From Flavobacterium sp. N3904 (GTDB lineage Bacteria > Bacteroidota > Bacteroidia > Flavobacteriales > Flavobacteriaceae), in NCBI RefSeq assembly GCF_025947305.1, contig NZ_CP110009.1, positions 1,178,001 through 1,242,000 of the forward strand: 64,000 bases of DNA. Direction: 5' to 3'. The first letter of the stretch is position 1, and every line of letters starts with the position of its first letter. A program made the position numbers and the translations under genes. Positions 18,143 to 26,596 of the stretch are shown here, one piece after another. The notes under the pieces are model-generated. The model was not told where the DNA came from, made no database searches, and saw nothing but the letters and a program-made list of their open reading frames with translations.

Positions 18143-19573
18143 ATGGCTTTTACTGCTTCATTTATTCAAGAATTAAGAGAAGAAACTTCAAAAATCCTTG
18201 CCATTTGTGCTGAATTAAACAAAGAGGATTTATTTATTCAGAAAATAAATGAAGTGGTAATTTCAAACAATCAAAACGGACTGTTGCTAAAGGCAGAACA
18301 TTTTTTTCTATCAGACTGTATAGCAATGTACAATCTGTGTTTGGGGAAAGAAAATGATAAAGCCAGATTCACTTTAGCTTATTATTATGATGTTTTACGG
18401 AATTCCAGTTTTGCTGATGAAAAAGAAGTTATTAATTTAAACACTTTAGTTGTTACAGAAAACTTCAAAAAGCATATTTCAAAAATTAGAAATGACAACA
18501 GCTTACTTGGGTTAAAACCAAATGAGCAAAAATACTTTATTCCAGGTGTTTTATTGGAAATCAACGATCCTAAATACGAATGGATTTTAGATAAATATCA
18601 AAATTTTCTTCAGTATTCTTTTGATATTACTTTTAAGAATAGAAAGGATTTTGAAACATTTATTGGTTTTAAAGGGAAGGATAAAAAAAATGAAAATTCG
18701 GATCTCACCTCTATTTCGGAGAATGATTCTTTGGAAATTGTACTTCAGGAATTAGAACAATTAATAGGATTGGAGGAAGTAAAAAAAGATGTTTATGAAC
18801 TGATAAACCTTTTGGAAGTCCAAAAAAAACGTTCTTCTGAAGGATTAAAAAACATTGAGGTTACTTTACATACGGTTTTTTTGGGACCTCCGGGAACTGG
18901 AAAAACATCGGTTGCCAGACTTTTGAGCAGGATATTTAAACATTTAGGTTTTTTGTCAAAGGGTCAAATGTATGAAACAGACAGGGAAGGAATGGTTGCG
19001 GGCTATGTAGGACAAACGGCTCCAAAAGTAGACAAAGTCGTTGAAGAAAGTTTGGGAGGTGTATTGTTTATTGACGAGGCATATGCATTGACTCAAAATG
19101 CTTTGGGTAATGATTATGGTTCTGAAGCGGTTAATACTTTATTGAAAAGAATGGAAGATCATCGTGGCGATTTGGCAGTCGTTGTGGCTGGATATACGGA
19201 ACCAATGAAAGATTTTGTGGAATCAAATCCAGGATTGCGCTCTCGATTCAATCGCTTTTTTCGTTTTAATCATTTTTCTCCGGAACAATTATTTTTAATT
19301 TTTGAAAATTTTTGCAAAAGTTCTGATTTTATAATTGATTCGTATGCCAAAGAAAAACTAACAGATACTTTTGAATTGCTGTATTCAAAAAAGGATGAAA
19401 ATTTTGGGAATGCAAGAGTAGTTCGTAATTTATTTGAAAAATGCGTTCAAAATCAAGCTAATAGAATAGTAAATTTACCTTCACTTAATCAGGAAATATT
19501 AAAAACTTTCACCGAGGCAGATATTCCCGAACCTAAAGAAACCCAAAGACAAGTCAGTTTTTTTCAAGAATAG
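18143..19573 (+). CDS. CbbX/CfxQ-like AAA+ ATPase
   Basis: The 476-residue protein has an uncharacterised N-terminal half (1-205) and a CbbX-type AAA+ module (about 207-450). Walker A GPPGTGKT is at 248-255, Walker B VLFIDEA has D311/E312, and a pore-loop-like GMVAGYVGQT stretch lies between. The sensor and arginine-finger region follows (NPGLRSRFNRFFRF). CbbX proteins remodel other proteins; the classical one reactivates Rubisco, which is not expected in this organism. Its place at the end of the ABC/OmpA cluster suggests it remodels a cluster protein, perhaps one of the coiled-coil proteins. The N-terminal half may be the adaptor. Confidence 0.88.
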   Translation: MAFTASFIQELREETSKILAICAELNKEDLFIQKINEVVISNNQNGLLLKAEHFFLSDCIAMYNLCLGKENDKARFTLAYYYDVLRNSSFADEKEVINLNTLVVTENFKKHISKIRNDNSLLGLKPNEQKYFIPGVLLEINDPKYEWILDKYQNFLQYSFDITFKNRKDFETFIGFKGKDKKNENSDLTSISENDSLEIVLQELEQLIGLEEVKKDVYELINLLEVQKKRSSEGLKNIEVTLHTVFLGPPGTGKTSVARLLSRIFKHLGFLSKGQMYETDREGMVAGYVGQTAPKVDKVVEESLGGVLFIDEAYALTQNALGNDYGSEAVNTLLKRMEDHRGDLAVVVAGYTEPMKDFVESNPGLRSRFNRFFRFNHFSPEQLFLIFENFCKSSDFIIDSYAKEKLTDTFELLYSKKDENFGNARVVRNLFEKCVQNQANRIVNLPSLNQEILKTFTEADIPEPKETQRQVSFFQE

Positions 19574-19703
19574 ACTAACCTTAAGAAAAACAATTGTTTT
19601 CGTTTCGCTGCCTCTAAGGGTTTTCTATGTATATCGAAATTGATTGCAGTAAACTATCTTAAGACACTAAATCATTTTTCAACTTTATTCAACCACAAAA
19701 CAC

Positions 19704-19733
19704 AAAAAATAACCAAAGAATTGGTTATTTTTG
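19704..19733 (+). terminator. Terminator of the AAA/ABC/OmpA cluster
   Basis: The arms AAAAATAACCAA and TTGGTTATTTTT form a 12-bp stem with loop AGAA, ending in a T-rich stretch. It lies between the AAA+ gene and the flippase. It also argues that the flippase does not begin at the far-upstream TTG at 19640, because that reading frame would run through this hairpin. Confidence 0.75.
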
Positions 19734-19762
19734 TTTTTATAATAATTAACATAAAAATAATT

Positions 19763-21232
19763 TTGGGATTATATAAAAAGCTTTTTAAACAAACTGCCAT
19801 TTATGGACTTGCGACAGTAATACCTAGGATGTTTGGTTTCCTTTTGGTTCCTTTATATACGGGTTTATTGCCAAAAGAAGCCTATGGAGTATTATCCATA
19901 ATTTATGCATATGTGATTTTTTTCAATGTCATATTGGCTTACGGTTTGGAAACTGCTTTTTTTAGGTTCTACAATAAGGAAACAAACAAAGAAAGTGTGA
20001 TAGAAACGACTATGGTTTCTATTTTTTGGTCTACTATTCTATTTGTTTTCGTATCCTTACTTTTACGAAATACATTAGCGCTTGCTGCTGGTGTTGATGT
20101 TCAATATATCACGTACACTATATGGATTTTAGCCCTTGATGCTTTAGTAATAATTCCTTTTTCCAAGTTGAGAGCCAACCAACGACCAAAATTTTATGCC
20201 TTAATAAAAATAGGTAATGTTATTGTCAATCTTAGTTTCAATTTGTTCTTTTTATTGTATTTGCCAAAAGTGGCCGTTTCGCAACCGGATAGTTTTCTAA
20301 GTTCTGTTTTCATTGAAAATTTTCAGTTAGGTTACATTTTTCTGGCCAATATCATTGCCAGTTTTCTAACTTTTGTGGTGCTTTTCCCAGACTATTTTAC
20401 AATAAAATGGAAATTTGATTCTGAACTTTGGAAAAGGATGATGCGTTATGGATTGCCTATTATGATTGCGGGAATTGCCTTTGCCATCAACGAACAATTT
20501 GACAAAATCCTTTTGGGTAAATTATTACCGGCTAACATAGCTGCAGAGCAAGTGGGGGTGTATTCTGCCTGTTATAAGTTAGGACTTTTTATGGTTTTGT
20601 ACAGGACGGCATATACCTTAGGAATCGAGCCATTCTTTTTCAGCCATGCATCCAATGAGAATGCGCAACAAACGTATGCGACGGTTACCAAATATTTCGT
20701 GATTTTTGGTTCCTTTATTCTATTGTCTGTAATTGTATTTGCCGATCTTTTAAAACAAGTTATGATTCCAAATTCTTCCTATTGGGAAGCGATGAAAGTG
20801 GTTCCGTTAATTATTTTGGCCAATTTTTTTCTTGGAATTTACACGAACCTTTCCGTTTGGTACAAACTCATCGATAAGACTTATGTCGGGGCTTATATTT
20901 CAATAGTTGGTGCCGTGGTAACATTGGTATTAAACTATCTATTGATTCCCAAATACAGTTATTATGGCTCGGCAATTGCGACGATTTCTGCATACGGTAG
21001 CATGATGTTTATTTCTTATTATCTCGGAAACAAATATTATCCAATCCCTTACGACAAGAAAAAAATAGGAGGTTATTTAGGATTATCTATCGGTTTTTCA
21101 TGTATTTCTTTTTATGGTTTTAGGGAGAATTATTATGTTGGAATTTTACTTTTAGGGATATTTATGGGCTTTATCTATTATAATGAAAAAGAAATGCTGT
21201 TACGAATTTTAAAACGTCCAACTAAAAATTAG
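19763..21232 (+). CDS. Polysaccharide flippase (MATE/Wzx-like)
   Basis: The product is an oligosaccharide flippase of the MOP superfamily, about 489 residues with 12-14 membrane helices. Such proteins move lipid-linked sugar units across the inner membrane for envelope polysaccharide assembly. The frame is open from a TTG at 19640, but that segment contains a terminator hairpin and looks non-coding. The protein-like sequence begins at the TTG at 19763 (GLYKKLFKQTAIYGLATVIPRM), so that start is preferred. It heads a run of cell-envelope genes with dut and a sugar nucleotidyltransferase, a frequent order in Flavobacteriia. Confidence 0.87.
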   Translation: MGLYKKLFKQTAIYGLATVIPRMFGFLLVPLYTGLLPKEAYGVLSIIYAYVIFFNVILAYGLETAFFRFYNKETNKESVIETTMVSIFWSTILFVFVSLLLRNTLALAAGVDVQYITYTIWILALDALVIIPFSKLRANQRPKFYALIKIGNVIVNLSFNLFFLLYLPKVAVSQPDSFLSSVFIENFQLGYIFLANIIASFLTFVVLFPDYFTIKWKFDSELWKRMMRYGLPIMIAGIAFAINEQFDKILLGKLLPANIAAEQVGVYSACYKLGLFMVLYRTAYTLGIEPFFFSHASNENAQQTYATVTKYFVIFGSFILLSVIVFADLLKQVMIPNSSYWEAMKVVPLIILANFFLGIYTNLSVWYKLIDKTYVGAYISIVGAVVTLVLNYLLIPKYSYYGSAIATISAYGSMMFISYYLGNKYYPIPYDKKKIGGYLGLSIGFSCISFYGFRENYYVGILLLGIFMGFIYYNEKEMLLRILKRPTKN

Positions 21233-21328
21233 GAGCTATTTCCTGCTATCCGTTACAATCTTTCCCTTTTTAAAGAAAAAAGGAAAAGGATGCCGTTTCC
21301 ATCAGGGCTAGGCCAGACCGCAATCAAC
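21233..21328 (+). repeat. Flavobacterial-type dispersed intergenic repeat with internal hairpin
   Basis: The element begins AGGAGCTATTTCCTGCTATC and ends near GCCGTTTCCATCAGGGCTAG. Between them is a hairpin pairing a CTTTCCCTTTTT stretch with AAAAAAGGAAAAG. From memory this resembles a repeat scattered between genes in Flavobacterium genomes; only one copy is in this window. It lies right after the flippase stop and may also serve as its terminator. Confidence 0.6.
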
Positions 21329-21348
21329 ATATTTATATTAAAAAAATA

Positions 21349-21783
21349 ATGACAATTAACATCATCAACAAATCACAGCATGCATTGCCTAATTATGAAA
21401 CCATAGCTTCGGCAGGAATGGATTTAAGAGCTAATTTATCTGAAGCTATAACATTACAACCTTTGGAAAGAACCATTGTAAAAACAGGTCTTTTTATAGA
21501 ATTGCCTATTGGTTATGAAGCTCAAGTCAGGCCCAGAAGCGGATTGGCTGCAAAAAATGGGATAACCGTTCTTAATGCTCCCGGAACAGTCGATGCCGAT
21601 TATAGAGGCGAAATCGGAGTAATTTTAGTAAATTTATCCAACGATCCATTTGTTATTGAAAACGGAGAACGCATTGCCCAACTGATCATCGCCAAACACG
21701 AACGCGCCGAATGGATTGAAGTTAAGGAATTAAACGAAACTTCAAGAGGAACAGGCGGATTTGGGAGTACGGGAGTGAAGTAG
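21349..21783 (+). CDS. dut: dUTP diphosphatase (dUTPase)
   Basis: The 144-residue trimeric dUTPase converts dUTP to dUMP and pyrophosphate, which keeps uracil out of DNA and feeds thymidylate synthesis. All five family motifs are present: [20 protein letters not shown], the [12 protein letters not shown] region with the catalytic aspartate, RIAQLII, and the C-terminal [10 protein letters not shown]. Full length. It sits between the flippase and the nucleotidyltransferase gene. Confidence 0.97.
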   Translation: MTINIINKSQHALPNYETIASAGMDLRANLSEAITLQPLERTIVKTGLFIELPIGYEAQVRPRSGLAAKNGITVLNAPGTVDADYRGEIGVILVNLSNDPFVIENGERIAQLIIAKHERAEWIEVKELNETSRGTGGFGSTGVK

Positions 21784-21929
21784 TTTGCAGTATTTAGTAG
21801 CAGATTACAGAATACAAAAAAAGAGAATGAGTAGTAAATGAATCTACTTTTAATCTTTTAAAAATAGAATAATAATATAGCTTAGTGTACTTTTAAACCG
21901 TACAATTTGCAATAAAATAACCAAACCAA

Positions 21930-22940
21930 ATGAAAATAATCGTACCAATGGCAGGACGCGGATCACGTCTTCGCCCACATACCTTAACCATTCCTAAGCC
22001 TTTAATTCCCGTTGCCGGAAAACCGATCGTACACCGTTTGGTCGAAGATATCGCGGGAGTTTTAAATCAGGATATTGAAGAAATTGCTTTCATCATTCAC
22101 GAAAGTTTTGGAAAAAAGGTAGAAGAAGATTTAGTTGCAATTGCCCAAAAGTTAGGTGCAAAAGGAACTATTTATTATCAAAATGAAGCGCTTGGAACCG
22201 GTCACGCTATTATGTGCGCCAAAGATTCTTTGAGCGGACCAGCTGTTATAGCTTATGCCGACACTTTAATTCGCGCCAAATTTGATTTAGACGCCAATGC
22301 CGATAGTGTAATTTGGGTAAAACAAGTAGATCAGCCAGAAGCGTTTGGTGTAGTAAGTTTAAATGAAGCCAATGAAATAATTGAATTGGTTGAAAAACCA
22401 AAAGAGTTTGTTTCAGACCTTGCCGTTATCGGAATTTATTATTTTAAAGATATCGCCATCTTAAAAAACGAACTTCAATCAGTGTTGGATAATAACATTA
22501 TTCATGGGGGAGAATATCAAATAAATGATGGAATAAAACAAATGATGGCCAAAGGCATGAAATTTGTTCCTGGAAAAGTAGACGAATGGATGGATTGTGG
22601 TAATAAAGATGTTACTGTAGAAACCAATTCCAGGATGTTAGGTTTTCTGCACAATGACGGAATCAATCTGGTGGATTCATCTGTTAAGCTAGAGAATTCG
22701 ACGATTATTCCGCCTTGCTATATTGGAAAAGATGTAATTTTAATCAACGCTACTGTTGGACCAAATGTATCTTTGGGAGATGCTTGTCACATTCAAAACA
22801 GCACAATTCAAAACAGTTTGATACAAACGCATTCGCATATAAAAAACGCCATTTTAGACAATGCCATGATCGGAAATCATGCTAGTTTTGATGGTAATTT
22901 TAAGCATATAAGCATAGGTGATTATTCGGTTTTAGAATAA
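21930..22940 (+). CDS. Sugar-phosphate nucleotidyltransferase with left-handed beta-helix tail
   Basis: The 336-residue enzyme has an N-terminal nucleotidyltransferase domain. The signature AGRGSRLRPHT...PKPLIPVAGKPI is near residues 8-34, the metal-binding aspartate is in YADT, and WMDCGN is near 218-223. The C-terminal part (about 245-336) shows the hexapeptide-like pattern of a left-handed beta-helix, as in GlmU or bifunctional sugar pyrophosphorylases. It activates a sugar-1-phosphate, probably with dTTP or UTP, for envelope glycans. The exact sugar cannot be told from sequence. It is followed by a terminator. Confidence 0.88.
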   Translation: MKIIVPMAGRGSRLRPHTLTIPKPLIPVAGKPIVHRLVEDIAGVLNQDIEEIAFIIHESFGKKVEEDLVAIAQKLGAKGTIYYQNEALGTGHAIMCAKDSLSGPAVIAYADTLIRAKFDLDANADSVIWVKQVDQPEAFGVVSLNEANEIIELVEKPKEFVSDLAVIGIYYFKDIAILKNELQSVLDNNIIHGGEYQINDGIKQMMAKGMKFVPGKVDEWMDCGNKDVTVETNSRMLGFLHNDGINLVDSSVKLENSTIIPPCYIGKDVILINATVGPNVSLGDACHIQNSTIQNSLIQTHSHIKNAILDNAMIGNHASFDGNFKHISIGDYSVLE

Positions 22941-22967
22941 ACAAAAACCAACATTTAATAAATATCA

Positions 22968-23012
22968 AGCAGCATTATTTAAGTTTTTATTATGCTGCTT
23001 TGTTGTTTTTTT
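22968..23012 (+). terminator. Terminator after the nucleotidyltransferase gene
   Basis: The arms AAGCAGCAT and ATGCTGCTT pair across a 16-base loop, followed by a T-rich run (TTGTTGTTTTTTTA). Confidence 0.7.
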
Positions 23013-23071
23013 AATTTATTTTGCAAAGTCAACTGTATTGTTGATTTTGTTTTTAAAGATTTCTTTTTTCA

Positions 23072-24424
23072 ATGATAAAAAAATGGACTTTCCTATTTGC
23101 GTTTTCTCTTTTGCTTAGCAATACTGTTACGGTATTGGCACAAGCCGAACCTGAGGAAATTAAAGTGGAGAGTGACAAATTTCAAGATTTTTTTTATGAA
23201 TCTTTATTTCAAAAAAGCATTGAAAACTACGATAAATCATTAGCGGCTTTAGAACAATGTGCAAAACTAAAACCCAATGATGCAACGGTTTATTTTGAAA
23301 TGGGAAAAAATTATTTGGCTTCCAAAGATTATAAAAATGCTTATTCCTCTTTTGAGCACGCAACACAAATTGACGCCAGCAACAAATGGTTTTGGGTTGG
23401 AATGTACGATGTGTGTTATCAAACTAAAGATTTTAACCAAGCGATAATAATTGTACAAAAAATTATTCCATTTGATCCGGAATACAAAGAAGATTTGGTT
23501 TCCCTTTATATGGCAACCCGACAGTTTGATAAAGCGCTTGCCGGTATAAACGAATTGAACGAAAAAACAGGAAAGACTGACAGGCGCGAAATGTACAAAA
23601 TGGAAATCTTATCTGAAGGGAAATATCAAAACACAGAGATTGGTAATTTAATAGATCAAATCAACAAAAACCCAAAAGAAGAATCAAATTATATTGCTTT
23701 GATTTTTTTGTATTCTAATAGTAATGAAGAAGCAAAAGCAACGGAAATATCTAAAAAATTAGAAAAAGAAATTCCGGAATCGGTTTGGGCGCAAGTGAGT
23801 TTATTCAAAAGTTATTTAGAGCAGAATGACGGAGTAAATGCTGTAAAAGCGATGAACATTGTTTTGGCAAGTCCCAAAATTGATTCAAAAATAAAACACA
23901 GAATTCTGAATGAGTTTTTGCTTTTCACCAATTCAAATCCACAGTTTATTCCAGATTTGGACAATGCAATTGGGTATTTTAAAACAGATAAGGAAGTAAA
24001 TGTAGCCAAAGAGATAGGGAAGTTTTATCACAATAAAAAGCAATGGGAAAATGCCATTAAATATTATGATTTATCCGAGAAGAACAGCGCTGAGATTGAC
24101 TTAGAGACAAATTTACTTTGGCTTCAAGCCAACACAGAATTGAAACAGTTTGATCAAGTAAATAAAAAAGCATTGGCCATGATTGATACTTTTCCTGCTG
24201 AACCACAGTTTTATTATTATGCAGGAATGGCCTACAATCAGTTGCAACAGTATAAAAAAGCAAAAGAGGTATTGGAAATGGGCCTGGATTATGTGGTAGA
24301 AAATAAGGCTTTAGAAATTAACTTTAACATTCAGCTTGGAGAAGCGTTTAATGGTTTGGGAGATCAGAACAAGAAAGAGTTGTATTTCAATAAAGCCAAT
24401 CAATTAATTAAAGAAAAAAAATAA
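23072..24424 (+). CDS. Secreted TPR protein of unknown function
   Basis: The 450-residue protein has an N-terminal signal peptide (about 1-23, ending VLAQA) and tetratricopeptide repeats over nearly the whole mature length (for example AALEQCAKLKPNDATVYFEM and KAKEVLEMGLDYV). It is probably periplasmic or outer-membrane-associated and acts by protein-protein binding. Its last base is the first base of the next gene's ATG, so it is translationally coupled to the DUF4292 lipoprotein. The conserved neighbourhood with LytM/EnvC proteins suggests a role in cell-wall or envelope assembly. Confidence 0.85.
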   Translation: MIKKWTFLFAFSLLLSNTVTVLAQAEPEEIKVESDKFQDFFYESLFQKSIENYDKSLAALEQCAKLKPNDATVYFEMGKNYLASKDYKNAYSSFEHATQIDASNKWFWVGMYDVCYQTKDFNQAIIIVQKIIPFDPEYKEDLVSLYMATRQFDKALAGINELNEKTGKTDRREMYKMEILSEGKYQNTEIGNLIDQINKNPKEESNYIALIFLYSNSNEEAKATEISKKLEKEIPESVWAQVSLFKSYLEQNDGVNAVKAMNIVLASPKIDSKIKHRILNEFLLFTNSNPQFIPDLDNAIGYFKTDKEVNVAKEIGKFYHNKKQWENAIKYYDLSEKNSAEIDLETNLLWLQANTELKQFDQVNKKALAMIDTFPAEPQFYYYAGMAYNQLQQYKKAKEVLEMGLDYVVENKALEINFNIQLGEAFNGLGDQNKKELYFNKANQLIKEKK

Positions 24425-25227
24425 TGAATCGATTTTTAATAAGAGTACTTTTTGTTTTAGTGGTTTGCATAAGCAGTTCGTTAACACTCGTGTCCTGCAA
24501 AGCAAAAGCAAAAGTGGTAACAGAGAATAAAAATACAGATTCAAACCGTATGAATACGAAACGAATTATAGAAAACTATTATTCCAATAAAAGTGACTTT
24601 ACCACATTGTACATCAAAGCCAATGTAAAATATAGCGATGAAAAGCAGACTCAAAACGTAACTGCCGAAATCAAAATTAAAAAGGACGAACAAATTTTAG
24701 TTAGCATTCGTTTTCTTGGAATAACGATGGCCAAAGCATCAATAACACCAACAGTAGTGAGTTATTACGAAAAAATAGGAGGAACTTATTTTGAAGGTGA
24801 TTTTAGTTCATTAAGTCAATGGCTTGGAACAGATTTGGATTATGCAAAAGTTCAAAACATGTTGATTGGCCAAACAATGGACGATTTAACAAAAGGGAAA
24901 TACCAAGATTCATTGGTAGATCAAACCTATAGATTGGAAGACATTTCGAATGGAACAACCAAGAAATATTTCTTTTTTGATATGGAGAAATTTTTATTAA
25001 ACAAACAGGAAATTACCCAAACTGATAAAAACAGAATGATACAAGTTTCTTATTCGGATTATAAAATATACAATGAATCTCAATTTCCATCAACCGTTTT
25101 TATAAATGCAGAACAAGAAAAGGGAAAAACCGAAATTAGTTTGGGATACAATGCAATAACCATCAACGAAGAACTTACTTTTCCATATAGTGTTCCAAAT
25201 GGTTATAAAAGAATATTAATTAAGTAA
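24424..25227 (+). CDS. DUF4292-family lipoprotein
   Basis: The 267-residue product has a signal peptide and a lipobox-like end LVSC with the cysteine at residue 26. A basic, polar linker follows, then a beta-rich domain that fits the Bacteroidota DUF4292 family, which resembles LolA/LolB-like lipid-handling folds. It is probably anchored in an outer or inner membrane leaflet. The start overlaps the stop of the TPR gene by one base, and the first EnvC-like gene follows after 23 bases. Function is unproven. Confidence 0.85.
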   Translation: MNRFLIRVLFVLVVCISSSLTLVSCKAKAKVVTENKNTDSNRMNTKRIIENYYSNKSDFTTLYIKANVKYSDEKQTQNVTAEIKIKKDEQILVSIRFLGITMAKASITPTVVSYYEKIGGTYFEGDFSSLSQWLGTDLDYAKVQNMLIGQTMDDLTKGKYQDSLVDQTYRLEDISNGTTKKYFFFDMEKFLLNKQEITQTDKNRMIQVSYSDYKIYNESQFPSTVFINAEQEKGKTEISLGYNAITINEELTFPYSVPNGYKRILIK

Positions 25228-25250
25228 ATTTGAACAAATATAATTGTACA

Positions 25251-26495
25251 ATGCGAAAATTTCTCTTAAGTCTAATTTTTTTATGTCTGACCTCAGTAAT
25301 TTGGGGGCAAGAAACGCAACAAGAAAAATTAGAAAAACGAAAAGCCGAGATTCAACAAGAAATATTGGATAACGAAAAAATGTTGCAAACGGTAAAGAAA
25401 AAAGAAAAATCGGCCGTAAGCGTGATTATTTTGCAAAGCAATAAAATCAAACTCAAAGAAAAATTGATTTATACTACAGAGAAACAAACTAAGATTCTCA
25501 GTAATGACATGTATATCAATCAGATGAAAATTAATAAATTGAATCGGGAGTTGGTAATTCTGAAGGAAGATTACGCCAAGATGATTGTCAAGTCGTACAA
25601 AAGTAGATCTGAGCAAAGCCGAGCCATGTTTTTATTGTCCTCAGAGAATTTCCTGCAGGCCTACAAAAGAGCACAGTATATGAAACAATATACGAGCTAT
25701 AGAAAAATGCAAGGCGAAGAAATAAAATCAAAAACCAATGAACTTTTAGGATTTAATGAAAAACTGAATGTTCAAAAAGCAGCCAAAAAGAAATTATTAG
25801 CCGAAAACACCAAAGAGAAATTATCCCTCGAAAAGGAAAAAAGGGAACAATTAAAATTGGTTAATGCGATAAAAAAAGACAAGAAAAAAATCACGAACGA
25901 AATCAAAAAGAAGCAACAGGAATCAAGAGCTATTGATAGACAAATTGATCGATTGATTCGAGAAGCCATTGCTGAAGCAAATAGAAAAGCAGCAACAGAA
26001 AACGCAAAAGCAAATCCGAATGCTCCCGTTCCTGCTTATACATCTTCCAAAATTGTATTAACAGCCGAATCAAAAATTTTGGCAGATAATTTTAGAGCCA
26101 ATAGAGGAAAATTACCTTGGCCAGTAGAGAAAGGTTTTGTGTCGCTAGGATTTGGCGATCAGCCACATCCTGTTTATCCAAGCCTTGTCATACATAATAG
26201 CGGAGTGGAAATCACCACTGAACAAGGGGCATATGCGAGAGCGGTTTTTGGCGGAGAAGTGACCAGTGTTATTGTTTTGTCTCCAGTAAACAAAGCAGTT
26301 GTAGTGCAACATGGGGATTGTTTTACAGTGTATCAAAATCTAAGTTCAGTTTCGGTAAGCAAGGGAGATAAAGTAAATATTAAACAAAATTTAGGAAAAA
26401 TAAGAACCAATGGAGAAGGGAAAACCATCTTGAAGTTTACTATTTCACAAAACACCACTTATAATAATCCTGCAACTTGGTTGTATAACATGTAA
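25251..26495 (+). CDS. EnvC-like LytM-domain protein, probable amidase activator (copy 1)
   Basis: The frame opens at a TTG at 25230, but the ATG at 25251 directly precedes a clean signal peptide (MRKFLLSLIFLCLTSVIWGQ), so that start is used; the product is about 414 residues. A long coiled coil (about 20-250) rich in K, E and Q leads to a C-terminal LytM/M23 domain (about 290-414). Key zinc ligands are missing: the usual HxGxD is HNSGVE, and the YxHL motif is YQNL. As in E. coli EnvC, it should bind and activate a peptidoglycan amidase rather than cut the wall itself. A close paralogue follows. Confidence 0.88.
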   Translation: MRKFLLSLIFLCLTSVIWGQETQQEKLEKRKAEIQQEILDNEKMLQTVKKKEKSAVSVIILQSNKIKLKEKLIYTTEKQTKILSNDMYINQMKINKLNRELVILKEDYAKMIVKSYKSRSEQSRAMFLLSSENFLQAYKRAQYMKQYTSYRKMQGEEIKSKTNELLGFNEKLNVQKAAKKKLLAENTKEKLSLEKEKREQLKLVNAIKKDKKKITNEIKKKQQESRAIDRQIDRLIREAIAEANRKAATENAKANPNAPVPAYTSSKIVLTAESKILADNFRANRGKLPWPVEKGFVSLGFGDQPHPVYPSLVIHNSGVEITTEQGAYARAVFGGEVTSVIVLSPVNKAVVVQHGDCFTVYQNLSSVSVSKGDKVNIKQNLGKIRTNGEGKTILKFTISQNTTYNNPATWLYNM

Positions 26496-26596
26496 CCGTA
26501 TTGCTCAAACAGACACAGCACTATTTTATTTGCCAGAATAAAGTAATGCTGTTTTTTAAAAATATCATTCATTAAGTTAGCACTATATATATTAAG

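Noticed and set aside
12752-19573. Reading the six-gene cluster as a phage-defence island
   Set aside because: No nuclease, methyltransferase, toxin or other usual effector is present, and the genes match a transport/envelope theme with ordinary composition.
19640-19762. Longer N-terminal form of the flippase starting at TTG 19640
   Set aside because: The extra part runs through a terminator hairpin and encodes an atypical sequence; the protein-like start is at 19763.
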